Shown here: positions 61,340 through 64,000 of the stretch, piece after piece
Layout of the letters: every line of letters begins with the position of its first letter
How positions within the stretch are numbered: the first letter of the stretch is position 1
Source: Amborella trichopoda
Taxonomy: Eukaryota; Streptophyta; Magnoliopsida; Amborellales; Amborellaceae
Assembly: GCF_000471905.2 (NCBI RefSeq)
Contig: NW_006498085.1
Coordinates: 432,299 to 496,298 of the forward strand
Length of the DNA: 64,000 nt
Direction of reading: 5' to 3'
The notes under the pieces: model-generated
Seen by the model: the letters and a program-made list of their open reading frames with translations, nothing else
Databases searched by the model: none
Told to the model about the DNA's origin: nothing
Made by a program: the position numbers and the translations under genes

Positions 61340-63080
61340 TTTGGTAAGTATGAAAACTTTAGAGAGAGAAAGTACCTAAATGTTTTAAAGAGAGAAATTA
61401 TCTCAAAATTTTTAGAGAGAAAAACTATCTCAAATTTTAACTTTTAGAGAGAGAAAATATGTTAAAATTTTATAGAGAGAAAGTATCAATTTTTTAGAGA
61501 GATGAACTATCTCAAAATTTTAGAGAGAGAAACTATCTCAAATTATAACTTTTAGAGAGAGAAAGTATGTTAAAATTTTAGAGAGAGAATTTATTAAAAT
61601 TTTAAAGAGAGAAAGTACCAAATTTTTTTTAGAGTGATAAACTATCTCAAAAATTTAGAGAGAGAAATTATCTCAAATTTTAAGTTATAGAGAGAAACTA
61701 TCATATTTTAGAGAGAAAAAGTACATGCAAATTTTTTAGAGAGAAAAACTATCTCAATTTTTTTAGAGAGATAAACTATTTCAAAATTTTTAGATAGAAA
61801 TAATCTCATATTTTAATTTATAGAGAGAGAAACTATATCAAATTTTAGAGAGTACCTAAAAAGAATTAGAATATAAACTATCTCAAAAAAAATTAGAGAG
61901 AGAATCAATAACAAATCTTAAGTTTTAGAGAGAGAAAGTAATTTTAAAATTGTAGAGAGAAAAATTATTCTTAAACTTTTAGAGAGACACTATTATAAAT
62001 TTTAGAAAGCGAAACAACCAAATTTTTTTTTAGAGAGAGTAATATCTCATTTTTTAGACAGAGAAACTATCTCGAATTTTGAGTTTTAGAGAGAAACTAT
62101 ATTGAATTTTGAATTTTAGAAAGAGAAAATATATTAAAATTTTAGAAATATAAATTATATCAAATTTTAGAGAGATAAACTACTTAAAAAATTTTAGAGA
62201 GAGAAATTATCTCAAAATTTATGGAGAGAGAAACTATCACAAAATTTATATTTTAGAGAAGAAAAATATATTAAAATTTTTGAGAGATAAATTACCTCAA
62301 ATTTTAAATAGATAAAGTAGATGAAATTTTTAGAGAGAGAAACTATGTCAAAAAAATTTAGAGAGAAAAACTATCTCAAAATTTAAGTTTTAGAGAGAGA
62401 AAGTATCTCAAATTTTAAACTTTAAAAAAAGCAAGTATATCTAAGTTTAGAAGGAACTATATCAAATTTTAAAGAGAGAAACTATTTCAAAATTTTAGAG
62501 AGTGAAACTGTCTCAAACATGAAGTTTCAGAGAAAAAACATCTGAAATTTTAAGAGACTAACTATATCAAATTTTAGAGTGAAAAAGCACATAAAATTTT
62601 TTTAAGAAAAGAACCTGTCTCAACAATTTTAGAGAGAAATTATCTTAACTTTTAGCTTTTAGAAAGAGGAAGTATCTTAAAATTTGAGAGAAAAACTATA
62701 TCATATTTTAAAGAGAGAAAATACTTAAAAATGTTTAGAGAAATAAACTATATCAAAATTATTGAAGAGGGAAACTATCTCAAGTTTTAAGTTTTAGAGA
62801 GATAGTGTCTAAAAATTTTAGAAAGATAAACTATATTAAATTTTCGAGAGAGTAAAGCACGTAAAATTTTAGAGAGAGAAGTTATCTCAAAATTTTTAAA
62901 TAGACAATTTCAAATTTTAAATTTTGGATAGAAAGTATATTAAATTTTAGAGAGACAAACCATATCAAATTTGAGAGAGAGAAACTATCTCAAAATTTTC
63001 GTAGATACACTATCCCAATTTTGAGTTTTAGAGAATGAAAGTATATAATTTTTTTAAAAAGATAAATTATATCAAGTTTT
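61340..63080. repeat. degenerate minisatellite of a 24-28 bp GAGAG unit
   Basis: About 1.7 kb of a unit close to ttttagagagagaaactatc plus tcaaaa, varying in length and in the middle (aaactatctc, aaagtatgttaaa, aaagtacctaaa). Perhaps sixty or more units. Heterogeneous enough to be old. It lies between aaatcc/tccatg-containing flanks. No gene within. Confidence 0.95.
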
Positions 63081-63271
63081 GTTACCAAACAATGAATATA
63101 GAAGTGATTGCAAGGTATCCATGAATTTTGTATAGTTTATCCAAACAACATATTTGAAGAATTCATGACAAAAATACTTTATATTGAAAATCAATAGATT
63201 TTTTGGGATTTCAAATATTTAAGACTCTTAATTTCCTCCAATACAAACGGGTCATGCAAGTATATGATAAT

Positions 63272-64000
63272 GGAAAGGGTTTACGAAAGATGTGAACTAA
63301 GGTGCACCTAAAAATCCACAAAACATTGTTATATTGGTGAAAAACTTTACAATTGATCATCTTCACTAGGAGGCGTGTATAAATATGAAAGAAAAAATAG
63401 ATTTTTAAGTCGTAAAAATAGTGTATATTGTAGCCCATTATCTAGCTCATCTATTTTCAAGCTTTTTTGAGTATTCGTAGATTTGCATGATTTACGTTAT
63501 TTTTGGAGCTTTGAATTTCTTAATCAAGGGTAAAAATAATGTTTTGGGCATCATAATCGTTTTCGGCCCCAGAATAACCTTTTAAGGTAGATTTTTGAGG
63601 TGCACCTTGTGATAATTGAACTAAAAAAAAATCTATATAGGGTGTCAACCTTATATTCCTCACTTCTTTAAAAACACACGAAAAAGATTGTTTCGACACT
63701 GCACAACCCTGCAATCGATCGCCTTGACTTCGATATGTATGGATATAAAAATAAATTCATTTCAGGTCCTAAAAATAGTGCATCTTATGTATTATCGAGA
63801 CCATCTATTTTGATGATTTTCAATTGCTTGTAGATCTCCTCGATCTGCATTATTTTTATAACTTTAAATTTTATTATTAGAACGAAAGCAAATTTTTAGG
63901 CTATTAAAAGAGTTTTCGGTGTTAGACCGAAATAAACAGATAAATAAATAAACAATATGATCCACTACGTTAAAATATTTGGCTTAGGAAGTTGTTTTGG
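63272..64000 (+). repeat. two Mutator-like MITE copies in direct tandem, second cut by the window end
   Basis: First copy begins GGAAAGGGTTTACG and runs to about 63655 (gaggtgcaccttgtgataat then ggtgtcaaccttat). The second starts at about 63664 (acacacgaaaaagattgttt), has gccttgacttcgatatgtat in place of the core, and continues past 63900. Both are worn and in the same orientation. Confidence 0.7.

Noticed and set aside
1-64000. tRNA, CRISPR array, operon or riboswitch
   Set aside because: No cloverleaf, no regular spacer-repeat array and no bacterial gene layout seen; tandem repeats present are plant minisatellites and duplications. tRNA screening by eye is not exhaustive.

Overview
This is a gene-poor, AT-rich piece of a flowering-plant nuclear genome. 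Spliced genes with GT-AG introns, a plant phospholipase D alpha, a plant mitochondrial-type small heat shock protein, many MITE-like repeats, LINE tails, CT/GA microsatellites and a decayed fragment of plastid 23S rRNA all point that way. I cannot name the species. No prokaryotic or viral system is present.

I find four protein genes, all on the minus strand, and could rebuild each across its introns by matching splice sites and reading frame. (1) 6395-9727: a 231-residue mitochondrial-type small heat shock protein (HSP26.5-like), two exons, 2.6 kb intron. (2) 11306 to about 20015: a five-exon gene for a roughly 159-residue plant protein resembling the DUF4050 family; its 5' end is uncertain. 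(3) 32186-33457: a two-exon gene for a 140-residue plant protein of unknown function with an N-terminal membrane segment and two strongly conserved-looking motifs. (4) 51537-58209: phospholipase D alpha, 815 residues, three coding exons, with the second catalytic HKD motif split by a 3.1 kb intron packed with MITEs. The four share no evident pathway; heat shock protein and PLD both belong to stress physiology, but nothing in the DNA links them.

The space between and inside genes is mostly repeats. The dominant one is a non-coding element of about 390 bp present in roughly twenty copies. It has GG...CC ends and 9-bp target-site duplications (so Mutator-like). A conserved core carries the short palindrome CATCTCGA-NN-TCGAGATG, and the subterminal palindromes differ between subfamilies. 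One pair is joined head to head into a foldback, one copy is split by a younger 640-bp TIR element, and five copies crowd into 47.0-49.9 kb. Other families are a GGGGTGGCAA-ended element, a ggatcc-rich element, a GGGATTGTATA-ended element, and three families clustered in PLD intron 2. LINE remnants lie at 26.2, 40.2 and 43.0 kb.

Regions: 0-6.3 kb repeats; 6.4-9.9 kb HSP gene with a plastid rRNA fragment in its intron; 11.3-20.5 kb DUF4050-like gene; 20.5-32 kb repeats and spacers; 32.2-33.7 kb small membrane-protein gene; 34-51 kb repeats, with an assembly gap and a strange AACGT array at 39.7 kb; 51.4-58.8 kb PLD; 58.8-64 kb repeats, a G-box-bearing promoter-like patch at 60.7 kb, and a 1.7 kb GAGAG minisatellite at 61.3-63.1 kb.
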